Shown piece by piece: positions 40,876-51,400 of a stretch of DNA of 64,000 nt; positions within the stretch are counted from its first letter, which is position 1; the number at the start of each line of letters is the position of its first letter. This DNA is from Stratiolaelaps scimitus (Eukaryota; Arthropoda; Arachnida; Mesostigmata; Laelapidae): positions 11,718,001 to 11,782,000 of the forward strand of contig JABWDB010000004.1 of assembly GCA_019614645.1 (NCBI GenBank). Direction: 5' to 3'. The notes under the pieces are model-generated. The model was not told the origin of the DNA. It did not search any database and saw nothing but the letters and a program-made list of their open reading frames with translations. The position numbers and the translations under genes are program-made.

Positions 40876-42809
40876 AAATTTATTGATGGTAGAAAATAAA
40901 TAAATTTAAGAAATAAGAGCCATTTTTTTGTCAACAGAACAATTTCACAGATTTCTTCGACGTGTCTTTGTCTCACACTAGTGAGCGGGCGATTAAACAA
41001 ATATTGACACAGAAATTCACGTAATACAAATAACTAGGTGCTGGTAATTATCGATGTTACTCAATTCAATGTCTCGCAGTCTGCACCCGCGTCCCGGCTG
41101 ATCTGAGGGTAGCCCAGCATACACTAGGCTGAATAATGTGATCCCACCCACTGGCATCTGTTAAGAGAGGCACTTTAACAGATTTACGCTAAAACGTGTC
41201 AGCTTTAGCGGGCGGGATCTGTTGTTCCACACACAGTTAACCTCACACAGTCTGGCAGGCAACGATAGGATATACATCCCCCCGGTAGGCATTCATGTGA
41301 AGAACGTCAACCGCTTCACAGGCATAACCTGTAGTTAGTTTTGGCTAAGCAAGCAGTGTTGACTGGCTGTGTATGCGTGCTGCTTGAAATCGTCTGGTTG
41401 AGCGTGACATTGTCAATCAAAGTCGATCCGGCTCGGGAAAGGCTGGTGTACATGTGCTTTCCTTCGGATGGGAAACAACTTGCCAAGATGATCGAAAAAG
41501 AAAATCACATCTCCTACCAACGATTTAATTTTTACCTTCGTCATACTCATTATTAACCTTCCATCCATTCATTACTCTGTTCAGCGATATATTTCTACCC
41601 AAATCTATTACCCATCAACCCTCGGTGTGCTTTATAAATAAAGGCTGTGAAGATAATCGATCGATTAGCCGACACTGCCAGTGAGGCACATTATCAGCTA
41701 CACCCTACTTTGTGTTCATACGATTATTTCGATCTCGTTAGACGTGACGCGAACGTGCTAAGCCATTGGTATTATGTGCGTGTGTGTGTGTTGCATTGGC
41801 GGACATGCTGTCCCGTCTGCTCAGTGCAGTTCGCAGTACAAACGGATGGCCTTCACAGGGGCCGTGTTGATATGGACCAGTCCGGGACTGGCCAACCTAA
41901 ACGACACGGCCACCAGTACTCGCAACAACGGCCACCACCACCACGACAACAAACGCTGACAATAGAACGGCAGCATAGGATTGAATGGGATATTGATGGG
42001 ATCCCGTTTATCAAGAGGAACGAACAACCCCCCAGGATGTTTGACCATCAGTAACACCAGCAGCAGACGAACAAACGTTGATTTCGGAAGTCATTTGCAT
42101 CTCCTGGACACTGACTCGGGCTTGACTTCGCGCCTTACCCTGCCAAGCGGCTTCCCGCACCTCACCGCTGACTAGACGTGAAGTATATTGAATCAGATGA
42201 TAATAACAGTAATGCATGGAGCAGCAGTGTCCGAATCTTTCATCGGCATTGACCGCTCCAAGATAAACTGTGGTGGTGATAGAAGGCTTGCTGCACGATT
42301 ACGGATATGACCTAGCCAGCGTAAACAGATCCGAAATGTCGAAATAGCATAAAGCAATAAAGAAGCCGCTTTTCAGCGACCCCGTCCACAATTCACCGTA
42401 ACGTATGACCACTATTCTACTTCAGTATGGATGCAAATGTACATCAATTGCCCTAGATTACTAACAGAAAAGGCAGAATGCAGATCAAAGATGATCCGTT
42501 ACTGCGTTCCGGCAAGAATCGAACACAAGCATATGATTTACAGAGTGTGTTTGCTTTTCGATAAAGAAAGTTCAAATGAGTTACAGATCTACCTAGAGGC
42601 AAAGCACAGATCAACGAACTTCGTGTACATCTACCTTCCTACTTACCACCTGTATGTATATGCCCGTGTCGCATACGTGTTGGCCATTTGTAAGGCCGCT
42701 CTTCACCATACTATATTATAAGTGCGGGTTATGAGAACTATTTACTTGCCAAAACGGTGGACGGCGGAACAACATACAAAATGCAAGCAAAAATGATCCT
42801 GCCGCATTC

Positions 42810-43175
42810 ATGGAACTATTAGTTTATAATGGAAATTATGGGTACCATGTTCATGCCAGCGTGATTTCAATAATGAATACAGTTTCGGCGATACCGGGGT
42901 ATATGCAATTTTCGGTGTTACGCGACAAGAGCATCACAAAGCCAGATATAGAACAATACATATGTCAGGCGGGGTCGTTTGAATCACGACAACGGCGGCG
43001 AACACTTGGACGCTTTTCTCACTACGAGATTAGAGCATACGCAAGTCTGGGAAAAAGGTGCACATGTTGCAAGGCAGGCTGTGTTCTGTTTTGCCGGATT
43101 TGCCTAAAATGGCCTACTTTTAATTGGCAAAAATCAATGGAATACATGCACAAGTACCACGTACCTACATCATAG
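42810..43175 (+). other. Open frame with a cysteine cluster, unknown
   Basis: ATG 42810 opens 121 codons on the plus strand, within the intron between the two exons of the first PDZ domain. The end carries KRCTCCKAGC and VLFCRICLKW, a Cys-rich patch that could bind zinc as in some transposase C-termini. No other part resembles a transposase. It may be a relic or chance. Confidence 0.2.
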
Positions 43176-43286
43176 CTATCGTCATCTGTTTGTGTCGCTC
43201 ACTCGCTCTCTCTCTTTCTTCTTCTCGCTCTCTCTTCAAGCAAGAAATCACATATATCATTGATATGAATCTTACGTGCCATTTAC

Positions 43287-43506
43287 CATTTTATCATTAA
43301 CCCTTGCTATCATATCCCCGTAGAGGAGGCCGGCTCGCGACGCGACCGAGTCATGCTTTACTCGGGAAACGAATCCCACAGTTCCACCGACGCCCGGCAG
43401 AAGTCGAAACGAGAAGCCGTACCTCTGTGGACACATGCCATTACGCGGCATCGCCAATTCCACTATTTCAAAGGAGGCGTCATATGATCGGAGGTGTTCA
43501 CTACTT
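43287..43506 (-). CDS. PDZ domain exon (first two thirds)
   Basis: The acceptor is ctcagtttcag after a T-run. Two donors are possible: ATG|GTAAAT at 43287 (phase 0) or GTAAGA at 43276. The frame holds beta-A FEIVELAMPRNG, the carboxylate-binding loop region RYGFSFRLLPG, then VGFVSRVKHDSVASRAGLL and YGDMIARVND. These are the PDZ signatures AGL.xGD and I..VN. Using the phase 0 donor and the exon at 40451-40561 gives a domain with normal spacing. PDZ domains bind C-terminal peptides. Spacing and pattern are closest, of those I know, to TAMALIN (GRASP)/CYTIP. Confidence 0.75.
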
Positions 43507-44249
43507 CTGAAACTGAGCAAAAAAATCGGTGATTTAATTCAACGATTGATCCAAGTCGGAGTTGTGCTGTGTCGGCACGCGCCGCACGACAACAAGGTAA
43601 GCTGAGGTTAGAAATGTTTTCAAAGAATTTGGTTATAACAAGGCGCCACTCAATGCTCATGGAATGAATCGATGAATAGGGCTATCAAATGTTGGAGCTC
43701 CATAGGCTACTGGTGCGGGCAAGTATGAAGACTGCTTCCTGCAAAAGCGACCACTCTTGGTGATGGCTCATGCGCCTATCTGGGGCACGGGGAATGTATA
43801 TCAAGGTTACAATAATGAGTATCCGCTAGCCAGACGCAACATGTGCGTCTGACCCCATCTGAACCGTCACGCATGGACCCGATATTCCGAGCGACACAGA
43901 GACAGAGATCAATCAGTTCATTCTCATGACGATACAACGCGATCAGCAAGAATGACGGATGAATTCTGTGATGCCTATAAACATCACACGCGAGTCGCAT
44001 GTTTGTCTTGCGGCTCCGGCCACAGGGCTTATAGCGCGAGTCATGATTACCGTCAGAACGTTAGCCGAAACAACCACCTATCGTACGGTGTACAAGGACC
44101 ATTGTCTCAGACGTCTGAAAGTCATTAACGTCAACAGAGCGTCATGAGGAGGGCCGTCATAACACTTCCGCGCGCACTCCCAGATACATGAAACATTACC
44201 TGGAAGTCGCGCATCGACATGCCACGAACACACACACAGACGGGACTAC

Positions 44250-44425
44250 CTTTTTGTTCGCCCTGTGAATCGCCCATAAGCGAAGCTGTGAGTACTGTGT
44301 AGGCTTAACAGTCAACATCCAACTAGCATCATGCTGTACGAGATCATACAGAGAAGATAACTCAGGGAGCTGTCCCGACACTAATCTATACATGGATAGG
44401 TAGTTAGGCAAGAACAGATTCTGCG
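44250..44425 (-). CDS. Candidate exon upstream of the PDZ domain
   Basis: The acceptor is ctgtctgcag and the donor AAG|GTAGTC, with 58 codons in between (QNLFLPNYLSMYRLV, then LPELSSLYDLVQHD). It takes one leftover base, which fits the candidate exon at 45414-45522. Its phase 0 end does not match the phase 2 start of the PDZ exon, so an exon is missing or this call is wrong. Confidence 0.3.
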
Positions 44426-44553
44426 CTGCAGACAGTATCCCTCCCTCCCTCCCTCCCCCGGGACGGCCCATCGACATCGCCTGTCGTCATTAACAGCTGG
44501 TAGTCGGGTCCCGGTCAGTTACGCACACAGCATCGATAGTCACTTCTTCAGGC

Positions 44554-44860
44554 TTAACTGCGTAACAATGCACAATCAGTCGAAGTTGATGTACGACATA
44601 CAAGCACCGATCGCTTCGTTAGTCTTTCAGAACCATTCAGTGAAATGCATCTGTCTGCTACTAGTGCAAGGGCTGCATCGGCCGATCGGTCAAGTCGCTC
44701 ATGGGGGGTGTGGGAACGCAAGGCAAACCAACGATAAGATTCTTTGAAGACCTTCGTCCTATAAGTGCTCGCTTCAAGTATTGGTTTCGACAGCTCGTTC
44801 CAGAGCTGCAACACCGATATTTTTGTTTCGCCGTGATGCGTGCTGTGTAGAACGTATCGA
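44554..44860 (-). pseudogene. Possible retroelement C-terminal relic
   Basis: A minus frame of about 100 codons without a local ATG reads IRRYVLHSTHHGETKISV, then LQLWNELSKPILEASTYRTK, then VFKESYRWFALRS. The LWNELSK motif preceded by a His/Arg-rich segment recalls the ends of non-LTR retrotransposon polyproteins (LWNSLP type). There are no splice sites. The call rests on a short motif. Confidence 0.22.
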
Positions 44861-45413
44861 CGGATCGCTTAGCGATACAGATGCCGGCGGGATTAGATGT
44901 AATACGCGCACACACACACACATACACACGAAATAATCACGCCAATTAAAATGATGTCTGCCATCGGCTAATTTGCTTCGCCGATGATGAAGGATATACC
45001 TTTCGGAGCTTTTCCAGCGTAATTATGTTATTTGGCTGTAATTGAGAAATCATACTCGTTTTGACCGCATCCGTTTCATGGCTTTGCAGCTATAACGTGA
45101 GATAGAAACGCTTGGATGTAATCCATTTAAATGTAATTGCCCTTGAAATTAATGTGGTGGTAGATTTTCTTGTATTCCATACAGGGCATACATAGACCAT
45201 CTACGTATAGCTTCTTCAATCCACACATGTTGGTAGCTCTGCATTGAACGATCTTGAACGGTTTCGGGCCCTCACCGTGGTAAGAACCAGCACGGAGAAT
45301 AGTGCCTAAGTATCCCTTTGATAACTACGGAGGCAATATCGACGCATGGACACAGCGTGGATAGATAGACCGGTAGTTGGGAACATGCCCCAAGGTCGAA
45401 AATCAAATCCTAC

Positions 45414-45522
45414 CATAACCTCCGGATTCACCGGGATAGATCGTCATGGTCCATGGCGGAATATTCCGAGCAGTATTACGAGCAACTAGTACATTCTTCA
45501 TTGTTATACAGCAGTCTCCCAT
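45414..45522 (-). CDS. Candidate first exon of the PDZ gene
   Basis: The ATG at 45522 opens MGDCCITMKNVLVARNTARN and ends at a GTAGGA donor, phase 1, matching the exon at 44250-44425. Support is only phase and splice pattern. It starts fewer than 100 bases past the R-SNARE polyadenylation signal, which is tight for two separate genes. Confidence 0.22.
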
Positions 45523-45615
45523 GTGCGCATTGATCAGAAGACGAAAGCTCAGTAATTTATGACAAAAAAACACGAAACAAATTGTCACTGTTAAATATTG
45601 TCAAAATCTAGTTTC

Positions 45616-45621
45616 TTTATT
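45616..45621 (-). terminator. Polyadenylation signal of the R-SNARE gene
   Basis: AATAAA on the minus strand, 69 bases downstream of the R-SNARE stop codon. The spacing suits a short 3' UTR. Confidence 0.55.
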
Positions 45622-45689
45622 TAGACATGCTGGAAAATATCACATTTGAACTCATTTCGATGATACCTGGCCCGGCTGTTCCAAATCGA

Positions 45690-45995
45690 TTACGTTTTCA
45701 GTACATAAACAATACCCCGCACGACAATAATAATTAGAATGCCGACTAAGATGGCCAATGCGATGCGAACTATTTGTCTGGCTCGCCAATGTTTGCGTCG
45801 GAGAGCCGTTGCGCCGTTTTCAAGCTCCTGGGTGCCCTCTTGAAGTTCTGTGGCACGCTCGGTCATGTTCGAAACACTATTTTTGCGTTCGTCGGCTTTT
45901 GCCAGGTTGTCTTTCAAAACCTCTATAACATTGTCCACGTCCGTCTGGACCTGACGTATCTGCTCGTAGCCTTTATAGGGTACAGACGTTGCCAT
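45690..45995 (-). CDS. VAMP/synaptobrevin-type R-SNARE, 101 aa
   Basis: This is a single uninterrupted frame from ATG 45995. R-SNAREs sit on vesicles and pair with Q-SNAREs to drive membrane fusion. Residues ~8-67 form the SNARE coiled coil; Arg37 (ADERKNS) takes the zero-layer position, with LQEGTQELENGATALRRK following as in VAMPs. The membrane anchor is residues ~77-98. The N-terminal extension is very short, like brevin-type VAMPs of the VAMP8/VAMP5 kind, with no longin domain. Oddities: the usual WW before the anchor is WRAR, and Arg93 lies inside the anchor. An AATAAA lies 69 bases after the stop. The family is clear; I cannot assign an ortholog. Confidence 0.82.
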   Translation of the reverse strand: MATSVPYKGYEQIRQVQTDVDNVIEVLKDNLAKADERKNSVSNMTERATELQEGTQELENGATALRRKHWRARQIVRIALAILVGILIIIVVRGIVYVLKT

Positions 45996-46925
45996 CCTCT
46001 CAGTCAACCGTAGATATACGATGAAAATATCCACTACCAATATTCGATCCTGTTAGATTGTTTTCTAGACACTTCACATTTTTTGCTCGAAAAGTCCTCC
46101 ACTGCTATTTCGGTGTTAACAGTTGGTGTGAGCGGCTAATCGCTCAGCGTCCGCCAGCACGCGTCCAAGTCATCATCCGCAGTTTTGCCTAGAAATTTGG
46201 ACTAGGAAAGCCCAAATAACCGGGTGAATGATAGCTGAAACCGCTTGTCGAACAACATGAACGTCCTCCGAGAAATAGTCGGAGACCAGACGAACACGAA
46301 AGAAACTTTCGTTCCAATGAAATCGAGCTTTCAGATCGTCTCGGACAGTCGCAAACGAAACAAAAACACACCGAGATGAATAAAAGTCACCTTCTCTCTT
46401 CAGTCCCACCACCGTTAGATACAAAAGTGTACATATAGTCAGCGTCGTCTCGCTGCGATACCATCTCGCTGGTGCAGACGAAAATCGACGCCACTGAACA
46501 ACTTCCGATGCCGCTGAAGGAAAAGATCATCAACGCTCTATCATGCCCTCACACGTCCTCTGTAGTTGAGACTAATTGAAGAATTGCCTGACTCCGCTGG
46601 CGTACCAGCAGCACGATTCTGGGAAGACCAGACCGAACCAAGACGTTGGCCAACGTACTAAGGACTTGCGATAGAACAGAATTACGATACGCATTCGCTA
46701 TCAAATAAACAGCCAACATCAGCATCGCTCCTCCGATATTAGCCGGCTCGTTTGGTGTTTCTGATGCAGTCCTTGCATCCCCGCTGAAATCGCTACAGGA
46801 TTAACATCGAACAGATATGCGGATGGCCAAAGACGGGTTCCAGCAAGACCCCTCAGTCAATTCAAGCGGCTCACTCTAATAAATACACGGCTTGCACGCT
46901 TTCAATATAGTTTCGTAACTTACAT

Positions 46926-46956
<31 letters not shown>

Positions 46957-46957
<1 letters not shown>

Positions 46958-47015
46958 ACCAAAGCTACGCATCTATATATATATATATATAATATATAGA
47001 TGCGTAGCTTTGGTT
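46957..47015. repeat. Perfect 24-bp inverted repeat around an AT tract
   Basis: Arms 46957-46980 and 46992-47015 are exact reverse complements. They contain the non-simple core aaccaaagctacgcatct, joined by 11 bases of alternating AT. A further AT tract precedes it (46923-46956). It could be a cruciform, a snap-back duplication made during microsatellite replication, or a hairpin RNA source. It lies between the R-SNARE and kinase genes. Confidence 0.75.
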
Positions 47016-48020
47016 CACTAGAAGGCGGGCACGACATCATAATAGAATAATCTGTTAGTTATAACAAGTCTGTTAAAACAATACTTATTTGATTAATCCA
47101 CGCAGGATATAGACAAAATGTGTTACGTGCACAGAATCCCACTCTGCGTAAATCGCATACAATGAGAAGTACCCCTATTAAGCGAATAACGTAGCCAAAG
47201 CCAATCGATTCACGGATTTATTAATAAAATTAGCTAGCCACCCATAAAATTCAGATTAAATGTTCATAATACCCAAGATATTACATTATTACATATAATA
47301 AAACAATTGAATGAACGAAACTTGGCGTCCGAGTTGGTTTGACTTACTTCTTTGATAAGTGCTGAGATTGACTGACGAGTACCGCTGTCTTCCTGCAACA
47401 GTAGCGTGCAAACAGTATCTGAGATGCTGCTCACTATTATCTTCGTGTTAGCTCTCTATTCATTGTTTTTAACTACAAAAATATGCATACGTTAGACCCC
47501 AGGAGGTCGTCACTATTTAATGAATCTTTATGACACCTTACAGTGCATGCTAGTAACCAGCAGTGGCCGAAATGCAGCTAAAATGCCGACCCAGAGAAGG
47601 GCGTCGTGCGTTCAGCATTTTCACTGGTTCAGTGAGTTGCGACTCGTGACGATCCATTAACGCAATGGCAATAAACACGCCAACGGACACGAAAGTGTGT
47701 GCTGTACGCAACAATAGCAACTGAAGGGAACAAACATAATGGATACGACACTACTCGTGCATGAGGCGCGCACCAGGATATAATGAACTTCCGACACTCA
47801 TTTGAACGCCGAGCCAAGCAGCAGTTACGAGTAGTGGCAATTCGAAATCGGCATTGACGTGCTAGACTTCTCTCTTCGTCTCAGGTAACTTCTTCCATTG
47901 CCTCCGTCCCCATGTATCAGGCCGCCGCACATTTATATGAAATCTACTATGGATGGATCGAGACGTAACATTATTCCAAGCTATTCTAGGGTTCACCTAG
48001 TGACGTTTCTATAGCAGTCA

Positions 48021-48427
48021 TCACTGTACAATCCCAATTGCTTCCTCAATGAAAGATGCTCTCGAATCAAATCTTGACAGCCAACGACAAACAAAAAAAA
48101 AAGAGGCTACATACGAAGATCTTGCGTCTTTTTCCTTGGTGTCCATCGATGAGTCGGCGGTATCAGCCGAACTGTCCATAGTCTGTTCAGTACTGTCATC
48201 TTTTGGCCCTTGGCCACGGAGCTCGGATCGGCTGATATATTCGCTCTTCTCGGTGTTCTGATCAAAGTGCTCCTTCTCATTAAATCGTAAAAGAGTGTAG
48301 TCGGGCGTCGGCTCCGCAGACGGTGGGTCAGGTAACCCTGTCGAATGTCTCGCGATAGCCCGGGCAAATCCTCTTGACACGTATGTCATCAACGGTCGAT
48401 GCGGCTTCAAAACGTCCTCGCACTGTG
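48021..48427 (-). CDS. Kinase gene, probable last exon
   Basis: The acceptor is gaaattag. The frame reads AQCEDVLKPHRPLMTYV, then LPDPPSAEPTPDYTLL, followed by an acidic Ser/Thr-rich stretch (TMDSSADTADSSMDTKEK) that is probably disordered. The stop is at 48021-48023. The stretch SFFFVCRW is coded by a T-run flanked by GTATGT and AG, so the true end may be a short intron or a splice to another exon. Confidence 0.65.
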
Positions 48428-51400
48428 CTAATTTCAAACAGATTCAGATATGAGACTAGACGAGAATCGAACCGCCCGAAATTTGACACAATCAACGAGC
48501 TGATGCAATTTGTAGAATTATTATTAGAATTTATAGATATACGATCTATGCTCGCACTTCAACCATAAGACGAAATGTTCCTTCCCAGAAGAGATTGCTC
48601 ACCAAGAGTGACTACGAATTTCTTCTGCTGGTTCGGCTGTTTTTGCTTAGCCTCGAGCGGCGACATGTTGTGAATTTGGATCATCTCCCTCGGCATCTCG
48701 CATAGAGTGTCGTATTTGTCGGCTTTCGACAGACCGTCAAAATCCAGTCCTGCAAGCAGACGCATGTATCGAGCCAATTCGTCAGTTAATACATCATACC
48801 AGCGTCCTAATACGCTGGCGCACGCTTGATGATCAATATGCTCTCACTGAGACAGGGCATGTCCGCTTCGTCACTGGCGACACAGATCGTTCACGAATTT
48901 GACATACGATGGGTTAAGAGTTCACCCGTAGAGAATGATTGCACCAATCGACTGCATAAGAAAGCACCGGACAGCGAGAGACGCTTCCGGGCCCCCTAAT
49001 AAAAATGAAACAAGGGACAAATTGATTAGATAAACAAACACACAACCAGCAAAGAACGCGTGCTGCCTGATCTCGCTGTAACAGGCGCTGCCGAGTCTCT
49101 TCGCTGGATCCTTGATCATTAACGCGTTGATGAACTCCTGACAGGTTGGGTCGATGTCGGCACACCGTTGACTGCTCCATTCTGGATCGGTCTCGCAGAT
49201 GCGGCGCTTGAGTTCCGCGTCGTCACCATGAAACGGAAGTCGGCCGGTTGTGATCTTGAAAACGACACATCCTCAATGGTATGAAAATAAAAAAAAATTT
49301 TACCCTAGTTGTTATTCTTCGAAATAACCATTAAGAACTCGCTCAGCTGACTCTTTGGCTCTACAGAGCTGCAAATGTTTCTTTGCAGCTCGATGCGTCC
49401 GCTGATCCATAACGACCACTAAAACTATTATTACTAAGCACAGACTTCTTGCGTAGTTCTTCAATAAAATGCAGGACCCGCACTGTATCATAACACGTGT
49501 TCTAACGTAACATGTGAATTCAACGACGAAGTGCCGGACGACGCGTTAAGAGTCGGCAAGAACATGGTGGGAGTTTGGTGACCGTCCGCATGGTAAGCTA
49601 ATGCATAACGCAGCAATACTACAAGCGATCGTCGACGCTTTCAACTAACCGAGTGCCCACCAGTCAAGCGCCCTGCCGTATCCTTGCTTTTGTATGGCTT
49701 CCGGGGCTCGGTACGCTAACGTCCCGGCCTTTTCCCGGTCCCGGAACTCTCTTGCTGTACGCGCGAAGAAACACTCGAGCGCTCGGTCGCGAACGTAATG
49801 CGATAAGCATACCTGTCCATGAGCGAAAATTCAAAAATAAGTTGTAACAATAAAATGTATATACGGTGAATATGTATCTTCACTGGTGTGAGACGTTCCT
49901 CTAAGTTAACATGCTTTTGTTAACTTAGAGGAACGTTTTTGAATGAGCCAGTATCGAGTCCATGCTGATCTGTAGTAAAGACTGGCCCAGCATTTAAATG
50001 GAAAGGCTGGGAACATTTCATGTATCAATCAGGTCGAATCAATTTCACCATGTGAAAATGTTGCATTCAAACTTGTAGAACAGCTTGTAGAACATTTCAG
50101 ATCAGCGAATTTTCGATTGCTGACCTGTAGTAAAGATTCATCAGAGTCTAGATTATACAAACCTTTGATGTATCGAAGTCAATCAATTTCACCAGGCCTT
50201 TGAGCGTGACAAGTACGTTAGCAGACTTCACGTCCCTGTGAACAAATCCTGAAATAGGCCAAAAAAAAGGCAATTTTTGTTCTGCCACCTCACGGCTAGA
50301 TAGTGATTTGAAATCTATCGGGCGTGCATACACCCAGAACCGGAAAAGTAATCTGCAAAGTAAAAAAATAGACTGTGACTAGAAATGCAACGTAATAACC
50401 CACAAGAGGGGTAACGCCGTGAATTTTGCTATGTAACAACAGCTTCTCTGAAAATTCAAAAATATTCTACCAAAAACGATATCGACGAAGTGTTTGAAGT
50501 AAGCAAGAGAAAACACCCACCATGGCGTATCCATAGAAGATCTAATGGAATCGTGCCTTCTAGAAACCACCCCTCCCCGAGCCACATTTGGGTTTCAGGC
50601 GATATTTTGGAAAACGCTTCAAATCTAAATATTCAATAGGTACCTCAAATAATTTACGTAAATATCCATACGTTAATGGATACGAAATGCGTCGAGCAGC
50701 CTGCTGAACGGCAATTCGTAACATTTCGAGAGTAGCCAACGTTGCTATCAATTTTCGCAATCCTCCAATACTACTACCCGCTTTGTACGAACCACAATCC
50801 TACCTTTGCATAAGCAAAACAATGAGCAGAATTCAAGGATCAGTCGCACACCATGCGTGCAGGTTCCTACACGCTATACATTGTTATACTGCATATCAGC
50901 ATAAACAATCATTCAACTGATTCTCTCTCCCAATGTACAGCCACTGCTACCACCACTAACTTGTCGTGGCTATTTCTCGGGCGTCAAAACACCAAAAGGT
51001 TAACGAACTTGTTAACGATTCGACGAATGTCGACGTCCGCAATTTCCCTCTCGTATAATCGCGTCCGTGTGACATAACTAACGTTAGACTACGAGTAACT
51101 ATTATATATATATATATAATATATATACACACACCAATCACAGCTGGCTCGTCGCAGCCGACGCCGATTCAGACAACACTGATCGTAGTCGGAGAAAACA
51201 AATTCGATTTGGTCTAGCAGCTGTAATCAATCGATCGATCGCGTCGTCATTGCGGCAGCAGCTGCAGCAGATCCCGAACACACCGCGAATTACACCGTAG
51301 CGTCGCAGCACCACGCCTACCAATCATTGTGTGTCTGTCTATTCGCCCTCGTTGTGATATTCACGCCATCGGCATCTTTAAATAGCTTCGATCTAAGAGC

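Noticed and set aside
41647..42054. 135-codon plus-strand frame (RPPPPRQQ segment)
   Set aside because: Overlaps an equally open minus frame; no ATG at the start of the convincing part and no splice sites.
34795..44520. Shared 15-mer gggtcccggtcagtt at about 34797 and 44506
   Set aside because: One or two such matches are expected by chance in 64 kb, and the flanks do not align.
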